DNA of 64,000 nucleotides, from assembly GCF_026421305.1 (NCBI RefSeq), contig NZ_JAPJBQ010000002.1, forward strand, positions 248,001 through 312,000. Reading direction: 5' to 3'. A program made the translations under genes and the position numbers. This DNA is from Dyella silvae. Its GTDB lineage: Bacteria > Pseudomonadota > Gammaproteobacteria > Xanthomonadales > Rhodanobacteraceae. Positions 44,703-55,381 of the stretch are shown in pieces (the stretch's first letter is position 1; every line of letters begins with the position of its first letter). The notes under the pieces were generated by a model that saw only the letters and a program-made list of their open reading frames with translations, ran no database searches and had not been told where the DNA came from.

Positions 44703-45015
44703 GCAGGTCCCCAGGGTCAGTAGATCGACGAGCCGCCACCCGGGCGACATAAGGCCCGGATCATGACAGACCATTCACGGTGCTGTCAGCCCGCCGGGAG
44801 TCATGGCCTATGCCTACAGACACGGGCCAGGTGATTGAATCGGTTGTGGAAAGTGCTTGTGATCGGCTCCCTCTCCCCTGCGGGGAGAGGGTTGGGGTGA
44901 GGGGGCGGTCTTGCGATTTCGCCAGATCAGAGCGGGCTTTTAGGCGACCTTCCGGCGAGCACCCGCCCCTCATCCCGGCCTTCCCCCCGAAGGGGAGAAG
45001 GAGAAGTGAGGTGCA
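44703..45015. repeat. Intergenic repeats: two inverted copies of a C/G-rich element
   Basis: The 313-nt gap holds no gene. At 44866-44907 is CTCTCCCCTGCGGGGAGAG plus TTGGGGTGAGGGG. At 44954-45011 is an inverted related block (CGAGCACCCGCCCCTCATCCC and a partly degenerate arm CCTTCCCCCCGAAGG). The 59285-59340 element shares both halves. These are common short palindromic repeats in this lineage. Confidence 0.75.
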
Positions 45016-46398
<1,383 letters not shown>

Positions 46399-46504
46399 GG
46401 ACACACGCAGAGTGGGCGGGGAGAACGCCTATTCTACGCGGGCCGGTGCGTCTTCGTTGTCGCGGCGCAGCGAGGGGACGGTGCGCGGGCGTATGGAGCT
46501 GGAA

Positions 46505-46580
46505 AGCAGGGAAGAGGAGCGAGAAGTGAGAAATGAGAGAAAGCGGGGTGGGCTCTCTCTCACTCCTCTTAACTCACTCT
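46505..46580. repeat. Purine-rich inverted repeat between the receptor and sdaA
   Basis: A run of GA-rich DNA (AAGAGGAGCGAGAAGTGAG ...) faces a TC-rich run (CTCTCTCTCACTCCTCTT). These can form an imperfect long hairpin. It lacks a T-run on the receptor side, but it may end transcripts. Confidence 0.5.
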
Positions 46581-48754
46581 TAGAAGGCGTATCGCACGTT
46601 CACCATGTAGCTGCGCGGCGCCGAGTAAAAGCCCTGCGCCCAATACAGGCTCGTGATGTACTTGCGGTTGGTCACGTTGTCGATGTTGAACGTGGTGCTC
46701 CAGTGCTGGCCGAAGTCGTAGCCGGCCATGAGTCCCAGCACGGCGTACGAGCCCTGTGTGGTAAAGATCTCGCTGCCATCGGTCGCCACGGCGCCCTGAT
46801 CGCGATAGATACGATCCTGCCAGCGCAGCGTGCCTCCCACCTTGAAACCAGGCAGGGCATCAAAACGGTAGCTGGTGGCGAGGCGGAACATGCGGCGAGG
46901 CACATAGGTGCGCACGTTGTGGCCATTCGGGTCGACGATGCCCAGCTGGGTATAGCCGCCGCTTACCTGCCAGTTATCGGTGATCTGTCCGCCGACATCG
47001 AACTCGTAACCCTTCGAGGTGGCATCAATGCCCTGGTAGTAGTCCTGATTGGTCGCCATGTTGTGACCGGCGTATTCCGCCAGGCCGTCCTGGCGCGAGC
47101 GGAACAGCGCGAACGTGGCGTTCAGACGGCCGTCGTACCACTCGCCCTTCACGCCCACTTCGAGATTGGCGCCGGTGACCGGATCGAGCACTTTGTTGTT
47201 GGCATCGGTCTGCGTTTGTGGATTGAACAGTTGCGCGTAGCTCACATACGCCGAGTAGTGCCTCGCGAAGTCATACACCAGGCCAACGAAGGGCGTGGAC
47301 TGCGACTTGCTGTAATTGCTCGGCACGCCATAGTTCTCGCCGTATTGCTCGATATGCACAAGGCTGGCGCCCGTGATCAGCCTGACGGGATCGGCCACGC
47401 TCCAGCGCGCGGTGGCATACAGCGTCTTGCGCTTGATGTGGAAGTCGCCGTGGCCATACGAGGCATCGAATGGCGGCTCCGGATAGTCGCCCGTCCATGT
47501 CGTGAGCGGCCCCAACGGTGTGCCGATGCCTTCGCCGTAGCTCGATAGCTGATGTACATCGTCTTTCGCCCAGTTCGCGCCCAATACCAGCTCATGCTTG
47601 CGGCCGGCCAGTTCGAACGGACCCGTGGCGTAGAGATCAGCGACGTACTGTTTTTCGTTGCTCGTATAGGCCGACGGATAGGCATACAGGCCCAGGCCTG
47701 TTTGTGCATTCGGGGTGCCATACACGTAGAACAGGTTGCTGTCTTCGGCGATGCGGCGATAGTTAAGCGCGGCCTTGAGGCTCCACTCGTCACCGAGTTG
47801 TTGCGTGAGTTCGACAAAGCTGCGCGTGTCCGCGACGTTCCAGCGCGACCAGTCGGCCGAGGTGCTGGTGTCGCGGGCGTAGTCGGTGGGTGTGCCGTCG
47901 GTGTTGTACAGCGGCAGCGCGCCCCACATGCCGCCGTGTGTCTTGTTCTTCTGATAGGTGACACCCGCGGTGAGCAGCGTGCTGCTGCCAAGATCGGCGT
48001 CCACGATGCCCGACAGCACCTGCTTGCGCAGGTTGTAGCGATCCAGATAGCTATCGGTGTCCTGCCCGGCGGCAATGAAGCGGCCGCGCACACTGTGCGA
48101 ATCGTTGAGCGGGCCAGACAGATCGACGTCCAGCCGGCGATTGTCCCAGCTTCCAACGGTAAGGCCGATATCGCCCTGGAAGTCCGCTGTCGGGCGCTTG
48201 CGCACAAAGTTGATCGTGGCCGAAGGATTGCCGGTGAACGACAACAGCCCGTTGGCGCCGCGCAGCACTTCGATGCGCTGGTAGGGCGCCGTATCGATGT
48301 CGCCTTCCTGCTGGCCATTGGCGAACGGCAGGCCCAGGCCATCGATGAGGAAGTTGGTGATGTCGAAGCCGCGAGCGGTGTAGTAGGTGCGATCGGTTTC
48401 CACCCGCTCGACGTTGACGCCGGTGGTGGTGTCCAGCACCGCGTTGATATTGGTGAGATTGAAATCCTTCATCTGCTGATCGGTGACCACGCTCACCGAT
48501 TGCGGTGTTTCCCGCAGCGACAGTGGCAGGCGCGTGGCGCCCGCCGTCGAGCGGGTGGTGTAGGCATCACCATCGCCGGTTACGGTGGCGGTGGCCTGTA
48601 CCCCATCCAGGTTCTTTACGTCCCGCGGCGCATCGGCCGCCACCGGCGTGTCCTCGGCATGGAGGGCTGGCAGGACGCAGGCAACGCACAAGGCGACGGC
48701 GATACAACGCGGCAGGGAACGGCGCAGCCGAAGCTGCGAGGCTGGGAAGGGCAT
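46580..48754 (-). CDS. TonB-dependent siderophore receptor
   Basis: The 724-residue protein has a signal peptide (LPRCIAVALCVACVLPALHA) and a plug domain (LSLRETPQSVSVVTDQQMKDFNLTNINAVLDTTTGVNV, RGFDITNFLIDGLGLPF, PYQRIEVLRGANGLL). A 22-strand barrel ends with the C-terminal signature MVNVRYAF (final Phe). It resembles FhuE/FpvA-type receptors for ferric hydroxamate or mixed siderophores. A Fur-like box about 90 nt upstream supports iron control. No siderophore synthesis genes are nearby. Confidence 0.9.
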   Translation of the reverse strand: MPFPASQLRLRRSLPRCIAVALCVACVLPALHAEDTPVAADAPRDVKNLDGVQATATVTGDGDAYTTRSTAGATRLPLSLRETPQSVSVVTDQQMKDFNLTNINAVLDTTTGVNVERVETDRTYYTARGFDITNFLIDGLGLPFANGQQEGDIDTAPYQRIEVLRGANGLLSFTGNPSATINFVRKRPTADFQGDIGLTVGSWDNRRLDVDLSGPLNDSHSVRGRFIAAGQDTDSYLDRYNLRKQVLSGIVDADLGSSTLLTAGVTYQKNKTHGGMWGALPLYNTDGTPTDYARDTSTSADWSRWNVADTRSFVELTQQLGDEWSLKAALNYRRIAEDSNLFYVYGTPNAQTGLGLYAYPSAYTSNEKQYVADLYATGPFELAGRKHELVLGANWAKDDVHQLSSYGEGIGTPLGPLTTWTGDYPEPPFDASYGHGDFHIKRKTLYATARWSVADPVRLITGASLVHIEQYGENYGVPSNYSKSQSTPFVGLVYDFARHYSAYVSYAQLFNPQTQTDANNKVLDPVTGANLEVGVKGEWYDGRLNATFALFRSRQDGLAEYAGHNMATNQDYYQGIDATSKGYEFDVGGQITDNWQVSGGYTQLGIVDPNGHNVRTYVPRRMFRLATSYRFDALPGFKVGGTLRWQDRIYRDQGAVATDGSEIFTTQGSYAVLGLMAGYDFGQHWSTTFNIDNVTNRKYITSLYWAQGFYSAPRSYMVNVRYAF

Positions 48755-48844
48755 CGGGAGGGCCTTGACGTGATTTTGTCGGTAGGGGGAAAGCAGCTGC
48801 GCGAAGCGCGGCCAGGGCGGGAGCGGCGGCGGCCCTTATTCACA

Positions 48845-48863
48845 AATAATAATTATTCGCATT
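48845..48863 (-). promoter_or_regulatory. Fur-box-like site upstream of the receptor
   Basis: AATAATAATTATT (48845-48857) within an AT-rich stretch contains the palindrome AATAATTATT, similar to the Fur consensus GATAATGATAATCATTATC. It lies 91-109 nt upstream of the receptor start, so iron-responsive repression is likely. Confidence 0.6.
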
Positions 48864-48998
48864 TGAATTTGCCAGCCTCCATCGCCGGAGGAGATGCCGC
48901 GGCGGCCTGATCTGGCGAACGCCGGTGACTGGCAAGGTGGAGAGCAGGGGGAAACCGCGCTCGCCGGAGGTCAGGCGCTCGGGTATCGTGCGCGGCCT

Positions 48999-49238
48999 AT
49001 GTCGATGCGATATGTGCTTTACCAGCGTGACTACTGCCACCTGTGCGATCAGGCGCTGGCGGTCATGGCCGAGGCTCGCTCACCGGATTTCGACAGCGTG
49101 TGGGTCGATGACGACGATGCGCTGGAAGCGCGCTATGGCACGCGCGTGCCCGTGCTGCATGACAGCGAGAGCGGGCGGGAACTGGATTGGCCGTTTGACG
49201 CTGAGGCCGTGCGTGTGTTCCTGGATGCGCCGATGTAG
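48999..49238 (+). CDS. Glutaredoxin/thioredoxin-like small protein
   Basis: The 79-residue protein starts at ATG 48999 (or 49005). It has a dithiol active site CHLC in YVLYQRDYCHLCDQAL and the cis-proline region RVPVLHD, both typical of the glutaredoxin-like DUF836 family. It probably reduces disulfides. It stands alone; its stop codon lies inside an inverted repeat. Confidence 0.85.
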   Translation: MSMRYVLYQRDYCHLCDQALAVMAEARSPDFDSVWVDDDDALEARYGTRVPVLHDSESGRELDWPFDAEAVRVFLDAPM

Positions 49239-49261
49239 GAGCGCAAAAGTGCGCTCCTACA
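49234..49261. repeat. GTAGGAGCG-type inverted repeat overlapping the glutaredoxin stop
   Basis: TGTAGGAGCGC (49234-49244) and GCGCTCCTACA (49251-49261) are perfect arms with a 6-nt loop. The stop codon TAG (49236-49238) is part of the left arm. A related half-unit appears at about 35939. Such GTAGGAGCG repeats are widespread in this lineage and Pseudomonas. Confidence 0.7.
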
Positions 49262-49275
49262 GGGAAAGACGCGGC

Positions 49276-49833
49276 TTACTTGGCGGTAAGTACCAGGTGC
49301 GCGTTGATCTTCACATCCGCGGCGATCACCGAGGTGTCGGCATAGTCGCCGCCGCCCACGCCGAAATCGAGACGCTTGACTGAGCCGCTGACCTCGAGCG
49401 TGGCGCCCGCACCCTGCGGCTTGAACGTCACATTGAGGCTGACCGGCTTGGTCACGCCACGCAGCGTGAGGTTGCCGTCCGCCACTACCTGCGCGCCGTT
49501 CTGGCGGAAGCCGGTGGTGACGAAATGGGCTTTCGGAAACTTCGCCACGTTGAAGAAATCCGCCCCGGGCAGGGCGCCGTCGCGGTCGTTGTCGCCGGTT
49601 TTGACGCTGGCGAGGTCCACGTCCACATCGAACTTCGAGGTGGCCAACTTGGCCGCGTCATAGCTGATCGCCGCGGTCCACTTGTTGAAGGTGCCGTCGA
49701 ACGACTGGCCCTGGAACGAGCTGGTAAAACCGAGCTTGCTGCCAGCGGGCTGTACAGCGTAGTCGGCGGCGCCGGCAATACCGGGCACGGCAAGCGCAAG
49801 CACCAGCGGGGCGATGAGCGTGAGGTGTTTCAT
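49276..49833 (-). CDS. YceI-family periplasmic lipid-binding protein (first copy)
   Basis: The 185-residue protein has a signal peptide (MKHLTLIAPLVLALAVPGIAGA) and the YceI beta-barrel (SKLGFTSSFQGQSFDGTF, FPKAHFVTTGF, LTLRGVTKPVSLNVTF). The barrel binds polyisoprenoids or quinones. Its start overlaps the cytochrome b561 stop by one base (TGATG), so it is the third gene of a yceI-cytb-yceI operon. Confidence 0.93.
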   Translation of the reverse strand: MKHLTLIAPLVLALAVPGIAGAADYAVQPAGSKLGFTSSFQGQSFDGTFNKWTAAISYDAAKLATSKFDVDVDLASVKTGDNDRDGALPGADFFNVAKFPKAHFVTTGFRQNGAQVVADGNLTLRGVTKPVSLNVTFKPQGAGATLEVSGSVKRLDFGVGGGDYADTSVIAADVKINAHLVLTAK

Positions 49834-50411
49834 CAGCGTTCTCCTTGCGAGGGGGATGCGTTGCGCAGGCGGCGGAAGGGCAGCATGCGCAGCAGAGTGT
49901 TGTCGCGATCGATCAGGTGGTGTTTCAAGGCGCCGCCAACGTGCAGCACCAGCATCGCCACCAGGAACCAGAACAGGAATTCGTGCACGCCTTCAGCGGT
50001 TTCCTTCAGGTCGTGGTTTGCTGCCGCAATCGCGGGCAGATTGAACTGTTTGAAGAACTGCAACGGCTTGCCCGCGACCGAGTTGAGCCACCAGCCGGTG
50101 AGGGGCAGCGCCACGATCAGCAGGTAGAGCACGCCGTGCACGGCATGCGCAGCGCGTTGCTGCCAGCGCGGTGCAGGATCCTCCACGGGGCGGCGTTCGC
50201 TGAGCCGCCACAACAGGCGCAGCAGAAACAGAGCGAGCACGGTCAGGCCGATCGACTTGTGCAAGGCCAACCAGTTGATCTTCTGCATCGGGTTGCTGGC
50301 CAGGTCCATACACAGCCCGAAGATGCCGTTGCCAATGATCAGCAGAGCCATCGTCCAGTGAAAAAACTTGGCGACCGAACCCCATTGACGGTCGTTGCTG
50401 CGCAGACTCAT
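49833..50411 (-). CDS. Cytochrome b561 (YceJ-like)
   Basis: The 192-residue membrane protein has four helices with heme-binding His residues in KFFHWTMALLIIGN, LHKSIGL and VHEFLFWFLVAMLVLHVGGALKHH. It transfers electrons to or from the quinone pool across the inner membrane. It sits between two YceI genes, as in E. coli yceJI; overlaps both neighbours by 1 and 4 bases. Confidence 0.93.
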   Translation of the reverse strand: MSLRSNDRQWGSVAKFFHWTMALLIIGNGIFGLCMDLASNPMQKINWLALHKSIGLTVLALFLLRLLWRLSERRPVEDPAPRWQQRAAHAVHGVLYLLIVALPLTGWWLNSVAGKPLQFFKQFNLPAIAAANHDLKETAEGVHEFLFWFLVAMLVLHVGGALKHHLIDRDNTLLRMLPFRRLRNASPSQGER

Positions 50412-51028
50412 TGCGATTCCTTGGTGGTGTTGATGTGGTCGTCCTGAACGGCTTCCAGCTCAAGCCATACGCTGACGCTGTGGCCAATGGAATTGGCATT
50501 GGACGTCATGCCGAAATCGTCCCGCTGAAGCATGGCGGTGGCAGAAAAACCTGCCATCGTGTGCAAGCCGTAGATGGTGGTGCCCATGCGATTGAAGGTG
50601 AAGGGCAGATCCACGGGTTTCGTCACGCCGCGCAGCATCAGGTTTCCGTGTAACACGCCATGGGTGTCATCCTTACGTTCGACTGACGTACTGACGAAGT
50701 GCGCGTAACGCGCTTTCTCCACGTCGAGGAATGCAGGCTTCAGTACGGCCTCGTTCCACGCCGCATCACCCATGTCCAGGCTGGCCAGATCAATGTCCAG
50801 CTCGGTGGCCGACTGGCTCCAGTCGTCCGGGTCGAAACGGAGCCAGCCCTTTGCGATATGCAAGCGGCCGAACGGGCGCGAAAAGCCGTTGTGGTCGATG
50901 CTGAAGACGATCTGGCTATGCGTGGTGTCGTAGCGGTACGTCGACGGTGCCGCCAGCGCGGCGCTTAACGGCCAGCAAGCGGCCATCAGGGCGAGAAGTA
51001 AGCCGCTTGTGAGGCGTAGCTGGTGCAT
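50408..51028 (-). CDS. YceI-family periplasmic protein (second copy)
   Basis: The 206-residue protein starts at 51028 with a signal peptide (MHQLRLTSGLLLALMAACWPLSAALA). The YceI barrel motifs are TTHSQIVFSIDHNGFSRPFGRL, ARYAHFVSTSVE and GNLMLRGVTKPVDLPFTF. It heads the operon and is divergent from the beta-propeller kinase. The two YceI paralogues differ and may bind different lipids. Confidence 0.9.
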   Translation of the reverse strand: MHQLRLTSGLLLALMAACWPLSAALAAPSTYRYDTTHSQIVFSIDHNGFSRPFGRLHIAKGWLRFDPDDWSQSATELDIDLASLDMGDAAWNEAVLKPAFLDVEKARYAHFVSTSVERKDDTHGVLHGNLMLRGVTKPVDLPFTFNRMGTTIYGLHTMAGFSATAMLQRDDFGMTSNANSIGHSVSVWLELEAVQDDHINTTKESQ

Positions 51029-51212
51029 GCCCAAGAGTCTGGACGATCCGTCCGGGAGGCGCCAGCGGTCCGCGGCGGAACGCATTGTTTCCCGCGACGG
51101 GGTCTTCACAAAAAACCGATGGCACAAGCGGGAGGACGGCGTAAATAGACTCTTTGTTTTGCTCGTTCTGACGCGGTCGCTCTGGCATTATCGGGCGATT
51201 CTGGGGGAAATC

Positions 51213-54200
51213 ATGCTGTCGTCCTTGTTGCTAAGCGCCTTCCTGTTCGCAGGCTTGCCGACGCCCGTGACGGCGGCTGTACCACTCACGACGCCCGGTG
51301 GCATGGCGCTGCCCACGCCCCAGTTCCGCCGTTATGGCACCGCCGAAGGGCTGCCGAGCAGTAGCGTGTACACCGTGGTGCAGGCCCCGGACGGGGCCAT
51401 GTGGTTTGGCACCAAGAGCGGCATCGCCCGCTATGACGGCGTCGGCTTCAAGGTATTTCGCCATGGTGTGGGCGATCCGCAGTCTTTGTACAACAACGGT
51501 ATTTCGGCCTTGATGTTCGACCGGGGCGGGCGCCTGTGGGCCGCCGGTCTCGAGGCGGGGCTCAACCGATACGACGATCGGTCCGGAACCTTTCGCCATT
51601 GGGGGCATGACCCCAATGATCCGACCAGCCTCTCCAGCGATAAGGCCTGGTCCATCGCGCACACCGACGACGGCACGATCTGGGTAGGCACCGCCATGGG
51701 CCTGGATCGCATGCGCATGGACGGTCATGGTTTCGACCATATCGTCGTCACCGGCAACACGCCCGAAGCCCTGGGCACGGTCGGTACGCTTTACGTGGAC
51801 GCACACGGGCAGCTGTGGGTCGGTAGCGACAACGGGATTTTCCGGCGAGATGAGGCTGGCGAGTTCCATCTCATTACGTCCGCCACACCGGGCGAGGCGC
51901 TCGCTGCATGGCGTATCGAAGGCGAAGGCGACGAGGTCCGCATTGCCTCGACGCGCGCTTTGTACGTCGTGGGCAAGGACGACGTGGCGCGGCAGATCGG
52001 TCGCGGCGAGCTTCCCGAAACCAACATACACAGCAGCGTGCGCGATCGCGCCGGACGCTTGTGGGTAGGCACGCAGCGCGGGCTGTATTTGCAGGAGAAG
52101 GAAGGCGACCCCGTCAAACCCGTTACCAACCAGCCCGTGCTCTTTGGCAACCTGCCGGGCACGTGGGTATGGCAGATCCATCCAGACAACGAAGGCGGTC
52201 TGTGGATCGCCTTGTTCGACGGTGGTGTGGGTTACCTCGCGCCGGGGTGGAACAACGTCAGCCGCTTCACCCACATTCCTGATGACGACAACAGTCTGCG
52301 TGACTCGGTGGCGTATTCGGTGGCGCGCGGCAACGCCAACACGATCTGGGTGGGTGAGCGTGGTGGCCGCGTAGATCGCCTGTGGCCATCCACCGGCAAG
52401 GTGGAGCATGCGATATCGGGTTTGCGTGGTGACGTGCTGGGCATGACCGAAGACGCGGAGGGGCGTCTGTGGGTCGCCGTGCAGGGCGAACTGTTTCGCT
52501 ACGCCGATGGCAAGCTCGATCAGGTGCCGGGCACGGCGAGCGGCATGAAGCACCCGCTGGAGGTGGAGGTCGGCCCCGACGGCAAGCTTTACGCGCGCAC
52601 CTTTGGCGAAGGCATGTTCCGCATTGACCAGGACACGCTGACGGTAACGCCGGTGCCGTTTCGTCCCCTGCAGGAGCGTGCGCGCTGGGGCAGCCAGCTC
52701 ACCCTGAAAAACGGCGTGTTCTGGTACGCCAGCGATGGCGGCCTGCTGCGGCTTGATCGCACCAACAGCTATTTCGAGCCGGTCGCCGGCGTGGACCGCG
52801 GCGAAGCGGTGGATGCCTTTGACTTTACCGACGGCGGCATGTGGCTCGCACGTCCTGACGGTCTGGAGCACTACCGCTACGAAGGCGATGCGTTGGCGCT
52901 GGATCGCAAGATCAACGCGGCGAACGGATGGCCGTCCATCAACGTCGTCGATCTGGCGGTGGACAAATACCAGCGCGTGTGGATCTTCGGCCGAGACGGT
53001 TTGTGGCGGTTCGATCCTGCCAGTGGCCAGTTCAACGAACTGGGCTTGCAGGACGGCCTCAGCAACGGCGAATTCATGCGCGGCTTTGGCCGTCTCACCG
53101 ACGGCACCATTTACGCACCCACCCTGGGCGGCGTGATGGGCTTCAACCCCAATCGCGTGGACGAACATGCGGCGCCGCCGCCGGTGGCGATCACCCATGT
53201 GAGCGTGCGCCGCAACGATGTCGTGCAGGATTTGTCGGTGCCGGCGTCCAACGATCTATTCATCGGCTGGAAGGACAGCGGACTCAGTATTGAGGCGCGG
53301 GTGTTTTCTTATGTCGACCCGGTGGCCAATCGCTACCGCTTCCGCATGACGGGCCTGGATACGGCGTGGGTGGATACCGGTAGCCGTGGCGAGCGCGATT
53401 TCACCGGATTGCCGCACGGCGACTACACGCTGGATGTCATGGCGGCGGGTGCGGATGGCGTCTGGTCAACGTTGGGGCAGCCCGTACGGATTCACGTGCA
53501 GGCGCCGCCGTGGGCCCGGTGGTGGGCCTGGTGCGGCTATGTGTTGCTGGCTGTCTTGCTGGTATGGCTCGGGTTGCAGGCATGGCGCCGCCGTTTGGCG
53601 CAGCGACATCAGATCCAGCTGGCCGAACAGCGCAGCCGTCTGGCCGAGCAGGCGAGTGCGGCCAAGACCCAGTTTCTTGCCACGCTCAGCCACGAGATCC
53701 GCACGCCGATGACGGGTGTCATGGGTATGGCGGAACTGTTGCTAAGCACGCCGATGAGCGCTACGCAGCGCGATTACGCCGAGGCCATGCAGCGCTCGGG
53801 CGGCATGCTGCTCAAGCTGGTCAACGATGCGCTCGATCTGGCGCGCATCGAGGCCGGCAAGCTGGAGCTGGACAACGCGCCGTTCGATCCGCGCGCGTTG
53901 ATTGCCGACGTTGCACAACTGGAGATGGGGCAGGCACGCGCCAAGGGATTGCGCTTCGAACTCGACATGCCCGATGACCTGCCGCATCGCATGGTGGGCG
54001 ACGCCGTACGCATCAAGCAGGTGCTGCTGAATCTCGCCAACAACGCCATGAAATTTACCGAACGCGGCAGCGTGACGCTGCGCGTGAGGCGCACGGAAGA
54101 AGGATTGCGTTTCAGTGTCATCGACACCGGTCCGGGCATTCCCGAGGCAAGCCAGGCGCGTCTGTTTCAGCGCTTTGAGCAGGTGACGGGGCCGCAGCGG

Positions 54201-54770
54201 CGTGCGGGCAGCGGCCTGGGTCTGGCGATTTGCCGGGAGCTGGTGGCCATGATGGGCGGCAGTATCGAACTGGAGTCGAAGGTGGCGTTTGGCAGTACGT
54301 TCCACGTGCGCCTTCCTTTGCTGGTGACGCAGGAGCCTGCGGCAGCGATGGCCGTGCGCAGTGACGGCACCGCCGAGACCCGCTTGCATGTGTTGCTGGT
54401 GGAGGACGACACCATTGTGGCGGCGGTGATTCGTGGCCTGCTCGAACGCGTGGGACACGAAGTGCGTTACGTGGGTAATGGTCTTGCTGCGCTGGCCGAG
54501 CTTGCACAGGCGCCGTGCGACATGATTCTGCTCGACCTCGACTTGCCGGGCATCGATGGGTTCCAGATTGCGCGGCTGATTCGTCAGCGCGAAGAGCCGG
54601 GGCACCGCATACCGATCGTGGCGATTACCGCGCGTTCGGGCGGTGATGAGGAAATCCGCGCGCGTGAGGCGGGTATGGATGGCTTTCTGCGCAAGCCGCT
54701 TACGGGCGAGCAGTTGCTGGATGCGATCAACGAGCAGATGGCTGTGCCGCCGGAATCCGTGGACGGTTAG
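51213..54770 (+). CDS. Hybrid histidine kinase with periplasmic beta-propeller sensor
   Basis: From ATG 51213 (GGGGGAAA upstream) the protein has 1,185 residues. A signal peptide (about 1-22) is followed by two-component Reg_prop beta-propeller repeats (about 35-650; phrases like GRLWVGTQRGLY and DDGTIWVGTAMGLD) and a Y_Y_Y domain (about 685-760). One TM helix (about 768-790) precedes HisKA with H827 (SHEIRTP), HATPase (NLANNAMKF, DTGPGIP) and a receiver with D1108 (LLDLDLPGIDG). This architecture resembles Bacteroidetes hybrid kinases that sense glycans, but also occurs in Xanthomonads. The signal and output are unknown. An upstream extension lacks a signal peptide. Confidence 0.9.
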   Translation: MLSSLLLSAFLFAGLPTPVTAAVPLTTPGGMALPTPQFRRYGTAEGLPSSSVYTVVQAPDGAMWFGTKSGIARYDGVGFKVFRHGVGDPQSLYNNGISALMFDRGGRLWAAGLEAGLNRYDDRSGTFRHWGHDPNDPTSLSSDKAWSIAHTDDGTIWVGTAMGLDRMRMDGHGFDHIVVTGNTPEALGTVGTLYVDAHGQLWVGSDNGIFRRDEAGEFHLITSATPGEALAAWRIEGEGDEVRIASTRALYVVGKDDVARQIGRGELPETNIHSSVRDRAGRLWVGTQRGLYLQEKEGDPVKPVTNQPVLFGNLPGTWVWQIHPDNEGGLWIALFDGGVGYLAPGWNNVSRFTHIPDDDNSLRDSVAYSVARGNANTIWVGERGGRVDRLWPSTGKVEHAISGLRGDVLGMTEDAEGRLWVAVQGELFRYADGKLDQVPGTASGMKHPLEVEVGPDGKLYARTFGEGMFRIDQDTLTVTPVPFRPLQERARWGSQLTLKNGVFWYASDGGLLRLDRTNSYFEPVAGVDRGEAVDAFDFTDGGMWLARPDGLEHYRYEGDALALDRKINAANGWPSINVVDLAVDKYQRVWIFGRDGLWRFDPASGQFNELGLQDGLSNGEFMRGFGRLTDGTIYAPTLGGVMGFNPNRVDEHAAPPPVAITHVSVRRNDVVQDLSVPASNDLFIGWKDSGLSIEARVFSYVDPVANRYRFRMTGLDTAWVDTGSRGERDFTGLPHGDYTLDVMAAGADGVWSTLGQPVRIHVQAPPWARWWAWCGYVLLAVLLVWLGLQAWRRRLAQRHQIQLAEQRSRLAEQASAAKTQFLATLSHEIRTPMTGVMGMAELLLSTPMSATQRDYAEAMQRSGGMLLKLVNDALDLARIEAGKLELDNAPFDPRALIADVAQLEMGQARAKGLRFELDMPDDLPHRMVGDAVRIKQVLLNLANNAMKFTERGSVTLRVRRTEEGLRFSVIDTGPGIPEASQARLFQRFEQVTGPQRRAGSGLGLAICRELVAMMGGSIELESKVAFGSTFHVRLPLLVTQEPAAAMAVRSDGTAETRLHVLLVEDDTIVAAVIRGLLERVGHEVRYVGNGLAALAELAQAPCDMILLDLDLPGIDGFQIARLIRQREEPGHRIPIVAITARSGGDEEIRAREAGMDGFLRKPLTGEQLLDAINEQMAVPPESVDG

Positions 54771-54798
54771 CGCATCTCCCGTTTCGGGAGATGCAGAG

Positions 54799-55221
54799 TT
54801 ACATATCGAACTTGTTGACCTCGAATCCGCGGCGCTTGTACTCGGTCCAGCGGGTGCGTGAACCGTCGCGTTCGGCGGGGTCGGCCGCCACGACTTCCAG
54901 TACGCGGTCGTAGCGGCCTTCTGCGCAGTCTTCGCGCAGGTTGATCAGCATCGGGCGTTCTGGCGTGTCGATGCCGGGTGGGGCGATCAGTACAGCGGTG
55001 AATGCATCATCGTCATCGCCCGCAAGCTGGTGCGAGATGAAGCCATCCGGATCGAACTCCCATAGCAGCTCGTCGATAGCCTCGGCCTGCGCAAAGTCAC
55101 GCGCGAGGATCAGCGTGGGCTGCTGCGCGGCGAACGCGCGCTTGGCGAGTTCGCACACCAGCAGCAGTGGCTGCTCGCGAAAGCGCGGCTTGTCGATCAG
55201 ATAGAAGTCGGCGCGAGGCAT
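54799..55221 (-). CDS. holC: DNA polymerase III chi subunit
   Basis: The 140-residue protein starts at 55221. The N-terminal ADFYLIDKPRFREQPLLLVCELAKRAF and the W..D...FI.H, PGIDTPERPMLINLREDC segments match HolC, which links the clamp loader to SSB. Its place after pepA is conserved in gammaproteobacteria. The longer frame from 55281 reads through the REP element and is rejected. Confidence 0.93.
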   Translation of the reverse strand: MPRADFYLIDKPRFREQPLLLVCELAKRAFAAQQPTLILARDFAQAEAIDELLWEFDPDGFISHQLAGDDDDAFTAVLIAPPGIDTPERPMLINLREDCAEGRYDRVLEVVAADPAERDGSRTRWTEYKRRGFEVNKFDM

Positions 55222-55241
55222 AGGCGGAAGCTTTCCTGGTT

Positions 55242-55372
55242 CGTCATTCCGGCGCAGGCCGGAATCCAGTGGCGAAGGCAAGTGGTTTTCGGGAGGAGCG
55301 CAATCGTCGTGTTGCGATAGCGCGAAAACCGATTCGTGTCGCTGCTGGATTCCGGCCTGCGCCGGAATGACG
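55242..55372. repeat. Paired REP-type palindrome element, copy 2
   Basis: Two 28-nt arms (55242-55269 and 55345-55372) are exact reverse complements and identical to those at 14020-14147. The inner pair is GGTTTTCG / CGAAAACC. It lies between pepA and holC, whose adjacency it interrupts without disturbing order. Confidence 0.85.
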
Positions 55373-55381
55373 GTATGGAGG

